Shown here: positions 26,307 to 34,905 of the stretch, one piece after another
How the letters are laid out: each line of letters opens with the position of its first letter
Numbering within the stretch: the first letter of the stretch is position 1
Assembly (NCBI RefSeq): GCF_003143515.1
Contig: NZ_CP029343.1
Location: forward strand, 1,798,001 to 1,862,000
Source: Massilia oculi
GTDB taxonomy: Bacteria; Pseudomonadota; Gammaproteobacteria; Burkholderiales; Burkholderiaceae_D
Length of the DNA: 64,000 bases
Direction: 5' to 3'
Made by a program: the position numbers and the translations under genes
Notes under the pieces: generated by a model
Seen by the model: the letters and a program-made list of their open reading frames with translations, nothing else
The model's database searches: none
What the model was told of the DNA's origin: nothing

Positions 26307-27473
26307 TCAAGATCCGGATGGTGCGCCGGCCCAGGCATGCGGATCGCTGCCGTCCCATACCCGGCCGTCGAGCAGGGTCGAGCTGCGCATCGGGGTAGCG
26401 GGCAGCATCGTGCCGGTGCGTTCGGCCGCCTCGCGGTACAGGTCGATGCGGTTGACCTGGGCCGCCAGCGCCAGATAAGGAGGGGCTTCGCGCAGCAGGC
26501 CCCAGCGCCGGTGCTGGGTCATGAACCACATGCCATCCGACAGCCAGGGGAAGTTGACCTCGCCGTCGGCATGGAAGCGCAGGCCGTTGTGGCCGCGCCA
26601 GGCGCCTTCCCGATGCTCGTCGATATGGCTGCCGGCCAGGCAGAACTGCAGCGTCTCGCGGCTGGCGTTGACGTAGGCGGGACTGGCCAGCACCTCGGCC
26701 GCGGCTTCGCGGTTGGTGCGCGAGGCATCGAGCCAGCGCGCCGCCTCCAGCAGCGCGGCGATCATGGCGCGGCAGGTATTCGGGTGGCTGGCCGCGAAGC
26801 CGGCGCGCGTGCCGAGCGCCTTGCCCGGATGGTTCGGCCATACCTGTTCGCTGGACGCGGCTTGCACCCCGGCGCCGTCGCGCTGCGCGCGCTGACCCCA
26901 CGGCTCGCCGGCGCAAAAGCCATCCATATGGCCGGCGGCCAGGCTGGCCGCCATCTGCCCTGGGGGCACCGTCACCGCCTGGCAATCCACCAGCGGGTCG
27001 ACGCCATGCGCGGCCAGCCAGTAATACAGGAACATCGCGTGGTTCCCGGTCGGGAAGGTATGGGCCAGGGTGAGCTTGCGCCCTTTCGCGTCGATCTCGC
27101 GCTTGAGCAGGCCCGGATCGAGGGCGGCGTTGGCGAGCGCGCGCGACAGCGTGATGTTCTGGCCGTTCTGGTGCAGGTTCATCAACACCGCCATATCGCA
27201 CTGCTGGGTGCCGATGCCGTTCTGGATGCCGTAGACCATCCCGTACAGCGCATGGGCCGCATCGAGCTGCTGGCCGATCAGGCGGTCGCGCATCGCGGTC
27301 CAGGACAGTTCGCGTGTGAGCGCGAAGCGCACCCCGTACCGTTCGTCGAAGCCGAGCACCGACGCCATCACCAGCGGCGCGCAATCGGCCAGCGGCATGA
27401 AGCCGATGCGGACGGTCTCGATCTCGGGCCGGTCGGTGCCGGCGATCCAGGCGCCTCTGCCTGCCAATGTCAT
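26307..27473 (-). CDS. nasS: NasS, cytoplasmic nitrate/nitrite sensor
   Basis: A 388-residue NrtA/CmpA-type ligand-binding protein without a signal peptide or lipobox, so it stays in the cytoplasm. In NasS-NasT systems NasS binds NasT and releases it when nitrate or nitrite binds. VRIGFMPLADCAPLVMA, GNHAMFLYYWLAAHG, GHMDGFCAGEPWG and FMTQHRRWG follow the NrtA family, including residues near the nitrate pocket. It sits between nasT and the narK leader in the minus direction, 35 bases after nasT. AAGGAGACGT precedes the ATG. Confidence 0.92.
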   Translation of the reverse strand: MTLAGRGAWIAGTDRPEIETVRIGFMPLADCAPLVMASVLGFDERYGVRFALTRELSWTAMRDRLIGQQLDAAHALYGMVYGIQNGIGTQQCDMAVLMNLHQNGQNITLSRALANAALDPGLLKREIDAKGRKLTLAHTFPTGNHAMFLYYWLAAHGVDPLVDCQAVTVPPGQMAASLAAGHMDGFCAGEPWGQRAQRDGAGVQAASSEQVWPNHPGKALGTRAGFAASHPNTCRAMIAALLEAARWLDASRTNREAAAEVLASPAYVNASRETLQFCLAGSHIDEHREGAWRGHNGLRFHADGEVNFPWLSDGMWFMTQHRRWGLLREAPPYLALAAQVNRIDLYREAAERTGTMLPATPMRSSTLLDGRVWDGSDPHAWAGAPSGS

Positions 27474-27508
27474 ACGTCTCCTTGTCCTTGTCTGTAGTGA
27501 AGCGTGGC

Positions 27509-28153
27509 CTAGCCGAGCAGGTCTTCCACGTCGATCAGGCGCTGCGCGACTTCCGCCAGCTTCAGGTTCTTGTTCATCGCCAGGGTGCGCAGGCGCTGGT
27601 AGGCCTGCTCTTCGGTCAGGCTGTAGCGGTTCATGAGCAGGCCCTTGGCGCGGTCGACGGTCTTGCGCTCCGCCAGCTTCTGGCGCGTGTCGCTCAGCTC
27701 ATCGAGCAGCTTCTGCTCGCGCCGGAAGCGCGCCAGCGCCACATCCAGCACCGGCTTGACGCGCTCGGCCTGCAGGCCGGCCACGATATAGGCCGAGACG
27801 CCGGCGTCCATCGCCGCGTCCATGCTGGCCGGCGCATCGTCCTCGGTGAACAGGACGATCGGACGCCGCGCGTCGCGGGTGGCGATCACGATGTGCTCGA
27901 GCACGTCGCGTGCGTCGGACTCGCTGTCGGCGATGATCAGGTCGGGCTGCAGCTGGGCGATGCGCTCGGGCAGGAAGACGTCGGCCGGCAGCGATGCGAT
28001 CAGGTCGTAGCCCGATTCGAGCAGGCCGATGCGCAGCGCCGTGCTGCGCCGCGTCTGCGCGGCCTGGGCGGCGTCCGGATCGGTGCCGGGCGCTGTTGCG
28101 GAAAGCACGACGACGATCCGCAGATGTGGTGAAGCACTGTCTCGCGATTTCAT
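27509..28153 (-). CDS. nasT: NasT, ANTAR-domain RNA antiterminator
   Basis: A 214-residue response-regulator-like protein: a receiver domain (residues about 10-130) without a full phosphorylation pocket, as usual for NasT, though an Asp is kept in IIADSES. A coiled linker and a C-terminal ANTAR domain follow (RKTVDRAKGLLMNRYSLTEEQAYQRLRTLAMNKN). It should bind the two-hexaloop RNA in the narK leader and prevent termination when freed from NasS. The start at 28153 is chosen from family length; 28198 is possible. The ribosome binding site is weak in either case. Confidence 0.92.
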   Translation of the reverse strand: MKSRDSASPHLRIVVVLSATAPGTDPDAAQAAQTRRSTALRIGLLESGYDLIASLPADVFLPERIAQLQPDLIIADSESDARDVLEHIVIATRDARRPIVLFTEDDAPASMDAAMDAGVSAYIVAGLQAERVKPVLDVALARFRREQKLLDELSDTRQKLAERKTVDRAKGLLMNRYSLTEEQAYQRLRTLAMNKNLKLAEVAQRLIDVEDLLG

Positions 28154-28385
28154 ATGCTTACGATATGCAAGATTCGCACCAGGCGCGAGCATCGCCAATG
28201 GCCCATGCCCTTCTTATGCGGAACGCCTTGCCCGAGATATTCGCATATCGAATGTCTTGCATGAGAGCAACTTAATAATCATTCACAGAATGAATCGCGG
28301 GAATCACAAATCTAAAGTTTGTTTATGATGAGGACGCCCCTATACTGCAACGCAACATCGAAGTATTTATCTCAGGGGAACAATC

Positions 28386-28502
28386 ATGACTGCAGCCATC
28401 CAACGCACCAGCTTCTTCGCGGCAGCCATCTCGGCCATCCGCAGCTTCTCGCAAGATCTGTACGTCGCCCACGGCGGCTACGCTCCGGCAGTGCGGGGTT
28501 GA
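28386..28502 (+). CDS. Small ORF of 38 residues, unknown
   Basis: Starts MTAAIQRTSFFAAAIS behind CAGGGGAAC at good spacing and ends HGGYAPAVRG. A TATACT -10-like box lies at 28341-28346, 45 bases upstream. Its stop is 2 bases before the next small ORF. It is amphipathic with no clear membrane span. Genuine expression is inferred from the ribosome binding site and the tight pairing. I do not know a function. Confidence 0.5.
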   Translation: MTAAIQRTSFFAAAISAIRSFSQDLYVAHGGYAPAVRG

Positions 28503-28504
28503 TC

Positions 28505-28612
28505 ATGCACCCGCTCGAATACGTCACCATCGCCCTGGCCGTCGTCGCCGTGGCAGCCCGCGTCGCGATGTTCCTGCCGCGTCCGCCAAAAGGTCCGTTC
28601 AAGGCCATGTAA
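28505..28612 (+). CDS. Small single-span membrane peptide, 35 residues
   Basis: Starts MHPLEYVTIALAVVAV, with one hydrophobic stretch (residues about 5-25) and a basic, Pro-rich end PRPPKGPFKAM, so N-out/C-in topology is likely. GGGGTT precedes the ATG and the previous ORF stops 2 bases before, pointing to coupled translation. Unknown function. The 207 bases after it, up to the S9 peptidase, show no feature I can support. Confidence 0.5.
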   Translation: MHPLEYVTIALAVVAVAARVAMFLPRPPKGPFKAM

Positions 28613-28819
28613 TACAGGGACGCATTGCGGTGCGTCACTGCCGCGATATCCGCTCCGCATCGGGCGCCGGCCATACTTACGTACCGCCGGCGCTTGTCTT
28701 TACAGCAAAAAAAACCTGTCACATCTCGCGGTCCTGATGAATGCCTGCGCTAGAATGCATGCGCATTTCTGGCAAGCATTGCTGGCAAGTACGCCATTTC
28801 TTCACTCATCAGACCCACC

Positions 28820-31204
28820 ATGCGAACACCTGCACTTACCCTGTTTGCGGCCTCCTTCGCCGCACTGATCGCGCTGCCGGCGGCGGCTTCCACTCCAATC
28901 ACCCTCGACCAGGCGATGAGCCATCCAGACTGGATCGGCACCCCGGTGGAAGACGCCTGGTTCAGCTGGGACGGCAAGCAGGTGTACTACAAGCAGAAAC
29001 GCACCGGCTCGCCGGTGCGTGACGTGTTCCAGGTCGCGGCGGGCAAGGCCCAGCTGGTCAAGGACGCCGATCTGCCGAAGATCGACAGCGCCGACGTCGT
29101 CTACAACCGCAACAACAGCCGCATGCTGGTCCTGCGCAACAACGACCTGTTCGAGCGCGACCTCAAGTCGGGCCAGCTGGTCCAGGTCACCCGCGGCGCC
29201 AGCCGCATCACCGCCGCCCAGTACACGGCGGACGAGCGCGCGGTCCAGTACCGCGTCGGCAACGACTGGTATGTGTGGGACCGTGCCAGCCGTGTCACCG
29301 GCCCGGCCGCCCTGCCGCGCGCCGCCAAGGACCCGAACGCGCCCGAGGACGATCCCTACCGTTCGACCGAGCTGCGCCTGATCGAGCACCTCAAGCGCCA
29401 GAAGGATGACCGCGACGCCCTGCGCGCGCGCACCGACGAACTGCGCCGCGCCGACGCCTCGATGGCGCCGAACCCGGTCTACCTGGGCGACAAGGTCACC
29501 ATCGAAGGCAGTTCGCTGTCGCCCGACGGCCGCTGGCTGCTGGTGGTCACCGCCGCCAAGGGCGCCGACAAGGGCCGCGCCGGCAAGATGCCGCGCTACG
29601 TGAACGAGTCGGGCTACGAGGAGACCGAAGACGTGCGCACCCGCGTCGGCCGCAACATGCCGGTGCCGCATGCACTGAAGCTGGTCGACCTGCGCACCAA
29701 CAAGGTGCAGGACATCGCCTTCGACGCGCTCCCGGGCGTCAATGTCGATCCGCTGGCCGAGCTGCGCGCCGCCGCTAAAAAAGATCCGCTGAAGGGCAAC
29801 CGCCCGGTGGTCGTCTCGGGCGGGCGCAACGCGATCGACTGGAGCGCCAACGGCGCCAACGTCGCCGTCATGCTGCGCGCAGTCGACAACAAGGACCGCT
29901 GGATCGCCAGCGTCGACCTGGGCGCCGCGAAACTGAAGCCCCTGCACCGCCTGAGCGACGGCGCCTGGGTCAACTACGACAACGCCGAATTCGGCTGGCT
30001 GCCGGACAACCGCACGCTGTGGTACCTGTCGGAGGAAAGCGGCTACTCGCACCTGTACACCAAGGACAGCGCCAGCGCCGCCGCGCCGCGCGCCCTCACC
30101 ACCGGCAAGTGGGAAGCCAGCGACGTGCGCTGGACCTATGACGGCAGCACCGCCTACATGCTGTGCAACCGCGAGACGCCGGGCGACTACGAAGTCTGCG
30201 CCGTGAAAGCGAATGGCGCGAATGGTGCAACCGAGGTCCGCGAAGTGACCAGGCTCGATGGCGTCGAGAAGTTCGCCCTGTCGCCGGACGAGAAGAAGCT
30301 GCTGGTGCACTGGTCGTCCAGCTACACCCCGATCCAGATCGCGACCGTGCCAGTCTCGGGCGGCGAAGCGAGCAAGCTGACCGACACCCGTACGCCGGAA
30401 TTCAAGGCGCGCGAGTGGATCCAGCCGCAGTACGTGGCCGTGCCTTCCAGCGCCGGCGGCGATCCGGTGTGGGCAAAGCTGTATCGTCCGGCCCAGCTCG
30501 AGCCGGGCAGGAAGTATCCGGTCGTGATGTTCGTGCACGGCGCCGGCTACCTGCAGAACGTCAGCAAGCGTTATCCGAACTACTTCCGCGAGCAGATGTT
30601 CCACAACCTGCTGGTGCAGAACGGCTACGTGGTGCTGGACATGGACTACCGCGCCTCGAAAGGCTACGGCAGCAAGTGGCGCACCGCGATCTATCGCCAG
30701 ATGGGCCATCCGGAACTGGAAGACTACATCGACGGCGTCAAGTACATGGTGAACCAGCACCAGGGCGACGCCGCCAACGTCGGCATCTATGGCGGCAGCT
30801 ACGGCGGCTTCATGACCTTCATGGCCCTGATGCGCGCACCGGACACCTTCAAGGCCGGCGCCGCGCTGCGCCCGGTGACCGACTGGACCACCTACAACCA
30901 CGAGTACACCGCCAACATCCTGAACACCCCGGACATCGATCCGGAGGCGTACAAGAAGTCGTCGCCGATCGAATACGCGCAGAACCTGAAGGGCCACCTC
31001 TTGATCTCGCACGGCATGATCGACGATAACGTGTTCTACCAGGACTCGGTGCGCATGGCGCAGCGTCTGATCGAGATGAAGAAGGACAAGTGGGAAATGG
31101 CGAGCTATCCGCTGGAGCGTCACGGCTATGTGCAGCCGGAGGCGTGGTATGACCAGTATCGCCGGATTCATGAGCTGTTCGAGCGGTCGCTCAAGCAGAA
31201 GTAA
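28820..31204 (+). CDS. Secreted S9 family prolyl oligopeptidase/dipeptidyl peptidase
   Basis: Periplasmic serine peptidase of 794 residues. A signal peptide (residues 1-24, cleavage after AAAS) is followed by a beta-propeller (roughly 30-520) and an alpha/beta hydrolase domain. The nucleophile is in GGSYGGF (near residue 661), the Asp in HGMIDDNVF (near 735) and the His in ERHGY (near 768). The architecture resembles DPP-IV-like and acylaminoacyl peptidases. Exact cleavage preference is unknown. It stands alone and is followed by a REP-like element. Confidence 0.9.
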   Translation: MRTPALTLFAASFAALIALPAAASTPITLDQAMSHPDWIGTPVEDAWFSWDGKQVYYKQKRTGSPVRDVFQVAAGKAQLVKDADLPKIDSADVVYNRNNSRMLVLRNNDLFERDLKSGQLVQVTRGASRITAAQYTADERAVQYRVGNDWYVWDRASRVTGPAALPRAAKDPNAPEDDPYRSTELRLIEHLKRQKDDRDALRARTDELRRADASMAPNPVYLGDKVTIEGSSLSPDGRWLLVVTAAKGADKGRAGKMPRYVNESGYEETEDVRTRVGRNMPVPHALKLVDLRTNKVQDIAFDALPGVNVDPLAELRAAAKKDPLKGNRPVVVSGGRNAIDWSANGANVAVMLRAVDNKDRWIASVDLGAAKLKPLHRLSDGAWVNYDNAEFGWLPDNRTLWYLSEESGYSHLYTKDSASAAAPRALTTGKWEASDVRWTYDGSTAYMLCNRETPGDYEVCAVKANGANGATEVREVTRLDGVEKFALSPDEKKLLVHWSSSYTPIQIATVPVSGGEASKLTDTRTPEFKAREWIQPQYVAVPSSAGGDPVWAKLYRPAQLEPGRKYPVVMFVHGAGYLQNVSKRYPNYFREQMFHNLLVQNGYVVLDMDYRASKGYGSKWRTAIYRQMGHPELEDYIDGVKYMVNQHQGDAANVGIYGGSYGGFMTFMALMRAPDTFKAGAALRPVTDWTTYNHEYTANILNTPDIDPEAYKKSSPIEYAQNLKGHLLISHGMIDDNVFYQDSVRMAQRLIEMKKDKWEMASYPLERHGYVQPEAWYDQYRRIHELFERSLKQK

Positions 31205-31219
31205 TCCGCACCGCTGACA

Positions 31220-31322
31220 CGTCGTTCCCGCGCAGGCGGGAACCCAAGTCATTTAGCGCGCCACATAGTCAAGCGAAGTGGCAACGCTGAACACTGAGGT
31301 TCCCGCCTCCGCGGGAACGACG
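31220..31322. repeat. Pair of REP-like hairpins (element A)
   Basis: Two hairpins in opposite orientation: GTTCCCGC-GCAG-GCGGGAAC at the left end and GTTCCCGC-CTCC-GCGGGAAC at the right end, each flanked by CGTC/GACG, about 55 bases apart. The flank TTTTCAAGC at the right is also shared with the second element at 49662-49742. It lies between the S9 and M20 peptidase genes, which converge. Confidence 0.8.
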
Positions 31323-31359
31323 TTTTCAAGCCGACGATTGAATCGGGGGTGGCGGTATT

Positions 31360-32601
31360 TCAGGACCGCGGACCGAGAAAATCGAGCAGGGTCAGCGCCA
31401 CCACCTTGGTCGCCTTGCGCAAGTCTTCCAGCAGCAACCGCTCGTCCGCCTTCTTGGCGTTCGACTCCTCCACCGTGCGCGGCCCGGCGCCATACAGCAC
31501 GGCCGGGATGCCATGTTCGCCGTACAGCCGCGCATCGGCATACAGCGGCGTGCCATGCGCGGGAATCTCCTCGCCCATGATGGTGCGGCCATGGCGCTGC
31601 AAACTCTCCACCAGCGGCGCCACGCCCGGCAAGGGCCGCAGCGCCTGCGACAGCAGCAGGCGCCGGATCTCGAGGCGGATGCCGGGCAAGCCGCGCACCG
31701 CTTCCCCGACCAGAGCGCGCACCTGCGCCTCCACCGCCGCCGGATCTTCTTCGGGGATCATGCGCCGGTCCATCCTTAACACCACCCTCCCCGGCACCAC
31801 ATTGGTATTGGTCCCGCCATCGATGCGGCCGACGATCATGGTCGGCGAGCCGATGCCTGCCACGGCGCTGCGGATCTTCTTCAACGCCGGCAGCTCGCCA
31901 TAGATCGCGCTCAGCACTTTCGTGGCGGCCTGCAGGGCGTCGACCGCGGTCTCGGGCATCGCGCCATGGCCCGCCCTGCCGTGCACGGTTACTTCCAGCT
32001 GCAGGCACGCGTTGTGGGCGGTGACGATGCCGTAGCCGAAGCCGGCCGCGATCACGTAGTCGGGTCGCGTCAGGCCCTGGTTCAGCAGCCAGCCCGGCCC
32101 CAGCAGGCCGCCGACTTCCTCGTCGTAGGTGAAGTGCAGCTCGACCGCGCCCGATAACGGTAGGCCCAGCGCCTCCAGCGCGCGGGTCGCGAACACATAG
32201 GTGGCGAAGTCGCTTTTCGAGACTGCCGCCGCGCGCCCATACAGGTAGCCGTCCTCGATCACGGCGCCGTAGGGCGGTTTGGTCCAGCCCTCACCGGGCG
32301 GCACCACGTCGCCGTGGGCATTCAGCGCCAGCGTGGGGCCGTCCCCTCCATACCGGCGGCGCACGATCAGGTTGGTGATGCTCTCCAGGCCGTGGTCCCG
32401 CACGTCCTGCGCCGGCACCGCATGACGCTCGACCGGCCAGCCGGCACGTTCAAGCATGTCCGCCACCGCCTCGGCATGCGGCGCGTTGTTCCCCGGCGGC
32501 GTATCGGTCGGGATCCGCACCACCTCCTGCAAGAAGGCGACCTGCTCGTCGAAGTGCGCGTCGATCCAGTCGGTAAGACGCTGGTGCAAGGGATTGTTCA
32601 T
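31360..32601 (-). CDS. M20 family metallohydrolase (ArgE/DapE-like)
   Basis: A 413-residue di-zinc amidohydrolase. The first metal region reads ALNAHGDVVPPGEGWTKPPYG (near residue 89), the catalytic and ligand Glu pair is in FTYDEEVGG (near 153), and a dimerisation domain follows with VTVHGRAGHGAMPE (near 205). Substrate is uncertain. Its 4-base overlap with puuD suggests a place in urate/ureide breakdown, possibly hydrolysing an N-carbamoyl or N-acyl compound. The start at 32601 matches the family. Longer open frames run through puuD out of frame. Confidence 0.85.
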   Translation of the reverse strand: MNNPLHQRLTDWIDAHFDEQVAFLQEVVRIPTDTPPGNNAPHAEAVADMLERAGWPVERHAVPAQDVRDHGLESITNLIVRRRYGGDGPTLALNAHGDVVPPGEGWTKPPYGAVIEDGYLYGRAAAVSKSDFATYVFATRALEALGLPLSGAVELHFTYDEEVGGLLGPGWLLNQGLTRPDYVIAAGFGYGIVTAHNACLQLEVTVHGRAGHGAMPETAVDALQAATKVLSAIYGELPALKKIRSAVAGIGSPTMIVGRIDGGTNTNVVPGRVVLRMDRRMIPEEDPAAVEAQVRALVGEAVRGLPGIRLEIRRLLLSQALRPLPGVAPLVESLQRHGRTIMGEEIPAHGTPLYADARLYGEHGIPAVLYGAGPRTVEESNAKKADERLLLEDLRKATKVVALTLLDFLGPRS

Positions 32602-33842
32602 GGCGCTTTTCCTGTGCCGGCGCCGGCTTCGAACCAGGCCCCCACCTGGGCGCGTTCGGCATCGGTCATATGGGTGAGATTGGCCAGCGGCATGGCTTTC
32701 AGTTGCACCGTCTGCTGGTAGATGCGGGCCGCATGCTGGCTCACCAGCTCCGGCGTGTCGAGTATCACCCCGCCCGGCGCCGCCGCGAAGCCGGCTTGCG
32801 TCGGCTGCTGCGCGTGGCAGGACACGCAGCGCTGCTCCATGATCGTGCGCACCGTGGCGAAGCGCGCGGCGGCATCCACGCCGGCCGCCACTGCCGGATC
32901 GGCACTGGCGCGCGGCCCTGGGGCCAGCACGACCGCCAATGCCAGCAGCAGCGCCACGCCCGCGGCCGGATACCGCCACTCGATGCGGCCCTTGTGGCGC
33001 AGGTTGAAGAAGTGGCGGATCAGCACCCCTGCCAGCATGATCGCGCCCAGCACGGCCCAGGCATGCGGGTGGTTGTAGGTCATCGCATAGTGGTTGCTGA
33101 TCATGATGAACAGCACCGGCAGGGTGAAATAATTGTTGTGCACACTGCGCTGCTTGGCCTTGATGCCGTGGCTCGGATCGGGCTTCTCGCCCGCCAGCAT
33201 GGCGCCTACCATCTTGCGCTGGCCGGGAATGATCAGCATCGCCACGTTGGCCACCATGATGGTGCCGATCATCGCGCCCACGTGCAGGTAGGCGGCGCGT
33301 CCGCTGAGGAGGTGGGTGAGCACCCAGCTGCTGCCGACCAGCAGCAGCCAGATGGTGGCGCCGAACGCCAGCTGGTGCTGCACCAGCTTCGAACGGCACA
33401 GCAGGTCGTACACGACCCAGCCCGCCACCAGGCTGCCGATGCCGATGCCGACCGCCTGCCAGCTCGTGAGGTCGGCCACGCTGCGGTCGACCATCATCGC
33501 CCTGGCGTTCAGGTAGTAGACCACCACCAGCAGCGCGAAGCCCGAGAGCCAGGTGGAATAGGCTTCCCACTTGAACCAGTGCAGCTCCGGCGGCAGCTCG
33601 GCGGGCGCCACCAGGTATTTTTGCGGGTTGTAGAAGCCGCCGCCATGCACCGCCCATAGTTCGCCGGACACGCCCTTGCGCTCCAGGCTTGATCCGGGCG
33701 CCGGCGGCTTGATGGTGTTGTCGAGCCAGACGAAATAGAAGGAAGCGCCGATCCAGGCGATACCGGTAATGATGTGCAGCCAGCGCAGCAGCAGGTTGAA
33801 CCACTCCAAAGCATATGGCGCCAGGTATCCGGTCTCGAACAT
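32598..33842 (-). CDS. puuD: PuuD-type urate hydroxylase/oxidase with cytochrome c domain
   Basis: Membrane urate oxidase of 414 residues. About eight helices (DUF989 region, residues 1-300, with HIITGIAWIGASFYFVWLDN near 23) carry the urate-oxidising part. A C-terminal periplasmic cytochrome c domain has CVSCH near residue 325 and a distal Met as heme ligand. It converts urate to 5-hydroxyisourate, passing electrons to the respiratory chain. The start at 33842 behind GAGGGAAG gives the family N-terminus MFETGYLAPYALEW. Divergent from a LysR gene. Confidence 0.92.
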   Translation of the reverse strand: MFETGYLAPYALEWFNLLLRWLHIITGIAWIGASFYFVWLDNTIKPPAPGSSLERKGVSGELWAVHGGGFYNPQKYLVAPAELPPELHWFKWEAYSTWLSGFALLVVVYYLNARAMMVDRSVADLTSWQAVGIGIGSLVAGWVVYDLLCRSKLVQHQLAFGATIWLLLVGSSWVLTHLLSGRAAYLHVGAMIGTIMVANVAMLIIPGQRKMVGAMLAGEKPDPSHGIKAKQRSVHNNYFTLPVLFIMISNHYAMTYNHPHAWAVLGAIMLAGVLIRHFFNLRHKGRIEWRYPAAGVALLLALAVVLAPGPRASADPAVAAGVDAAARFATVRTIMEQRCVSCHAQQPTQAGFAAAPGGVILDTPELVSQHAARIYQQTVQLKAMPLANLTHMTDAERAQVGAWFEAGAGTGKAP

Positions 33843-33920
33843 GGGCTTCCCTCGTGAACGTGGTGCGGCTGAGATGGATCGAAGATACGCCGATTCCAAT
33901 TTCTGCGACATGAAATTTAG

Positions 33921-33951
33921 CGTATATTCAACATATCCACCTTGATATACG
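33921..33951. promoter_or_regulatory. LysR-type inverted repeat between puuD and its divergent regulator
   Basis: CGTATATTCAA (33921-33931) and TTGATATACG (33942-33951) form an imperfect palindrome in a low-GC stretch, 14 bases before the LysR ATG and about 79 bases before puuD. Position and symmetry suit a LysR autoregulation and activation site. Confidence 0.6.
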
Positions 33952-33964
33952 TTTCGCCTTTGCG

Positions 33965-34903
33965 ATGTCCAGCCTGCCCCGCAACCTCGACCTGCACCTG
34001 ATCCGCATCCTCTACCTGCTGCTGGTGGAGAAGAACGTCTCGCGGGTGGCGCTCAAGCTGAACCAGCCGCAGCCCTCGATCTCGGCTTCGCTCCGTAAAC
34101 TCCGCGAGCTGACCGGCGACCCGCTGCTGGTGCGCGGCGCGCGCGGCATGGTGCCGACCCAGCACGGCGAGAGCCTGCTCAAGCCTGCCAAGCGCATCCT
34201 CGACGAAGCCGAGAGCCTGTTCGTGCGCAAGGCGCCGTTCGTGCCCGAGCAGGCGACGCGCACCTTCCACATCGCCGCCCCCGACTATCTCGACGCGCGC
34301 TTCCTGCCGAACGTGGTGGCGCTGCTGCGGCGCGGCTCGCCCGGCAGCAAGGTCGTCATCCACGCCCTCGGCCCCGGCCTGGACTACCTGCGCATGCTGT
34401 CCGACGGCGAGATGGACCTGGTGATCGCCAACTGGGACGAGCCGCCCGCCCACCTGCACATGTCCAAGCTGTTCGAGGACCCGATCATCTGCACCATGCG
34501 CGCCGACAGCCCGTACGCCAGGCGCACGGCGCCGGACGCGATGACGCTCGAGGACTACCTCGACCTGCCCCATGTGGCCCCGACCCAGATGCTGCCAGGC
34601 TACCACGGCGTGATCGACGCCTGGCTGGAGCGCCATGGCCTGCAGCGCAGGGTGGCGGTCGAGTCGCCCTATTTCGGCGTGATTCCGTATATGCTGACCC
34701 AGAGCGACCTGGTGCTGACGACCGGCCGCCAGTTCATCCGCGCCTTCGAGAAGACGCTGCCGCTGAAAAGCTTCACGGTGCCGCTCAAGTTTCCGCCGAT
34801 GCGCTTCTACCAGCTGTGGCACCAGCGCGTGCACCAGTCGACCGAACACAAATGGCTGCGCGACCAGGTGAGCAGCGCGGCAAAGGCCTTGATAAAGGAA
34901 TAG
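33965..34903 (+). CDS. LysR family regulator of purine catabolism
   Basis: A 312-residue LysR protein: winged helix (residues 1-65; LNQPQPSISASLRKLRELTGDPLLVRGARG) and a substrate-binding-like effector domain (90-300). It is divergent from puuD across a palindrome, with uraD-allC beginning 2 bases after its stop, so it likely controls urate breakdown in both directions. Effector, perhaps urate or a product, is not known. Confidence 0.85.
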   Translation: MSSLPRNLDLHLIRILYLLLVEKNVSRVALKLNQPQPSISASLRKLRELTGDPLLVRGARGMVPTQHGESLLKPAKRILDEAESLFVRKAPFVPEQATRTFHIAAPDYLDARFLPNVVALLRRGSPGSKVVIHALGPGLDYLRMLSDGEMDLVIANWDEPPAHLHMSKLFEDPIICTMRADSPYARRTAPDAMTLEDYLDLPHVAPTQMLPGYHGVIDAWLERHGLQRRVAVESPYFGVIPYMLTQSDLVLTTGRQFIRAFEKTLPLKSFTVPLKFPPMRFYQLWHQRVHQSTEHKWLRDQVSSAAKALIKE

Positions 34904-34905
34904 AC

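Noticed and set aside
28802..31252. 816-codon antisense frame over the S9 peptidase
   Set aside because: Exact shadow of the peptidase gene with repetitive Val/His/Gln composition and no ribosome binding site.
31220..31322. Repeats around 31.2 and 49.7 kb as a CRISPR remnant
   Set aside because: Only two inverted hairpins per element, no regular spacers and no cas genes.
31360..33804. 814-codon frame joining puuD and the M20 hydrolase
   Set aside because: The upper part is out of frame with PuuD. The M20 gene begins at 32601 with an ATGA overlap.
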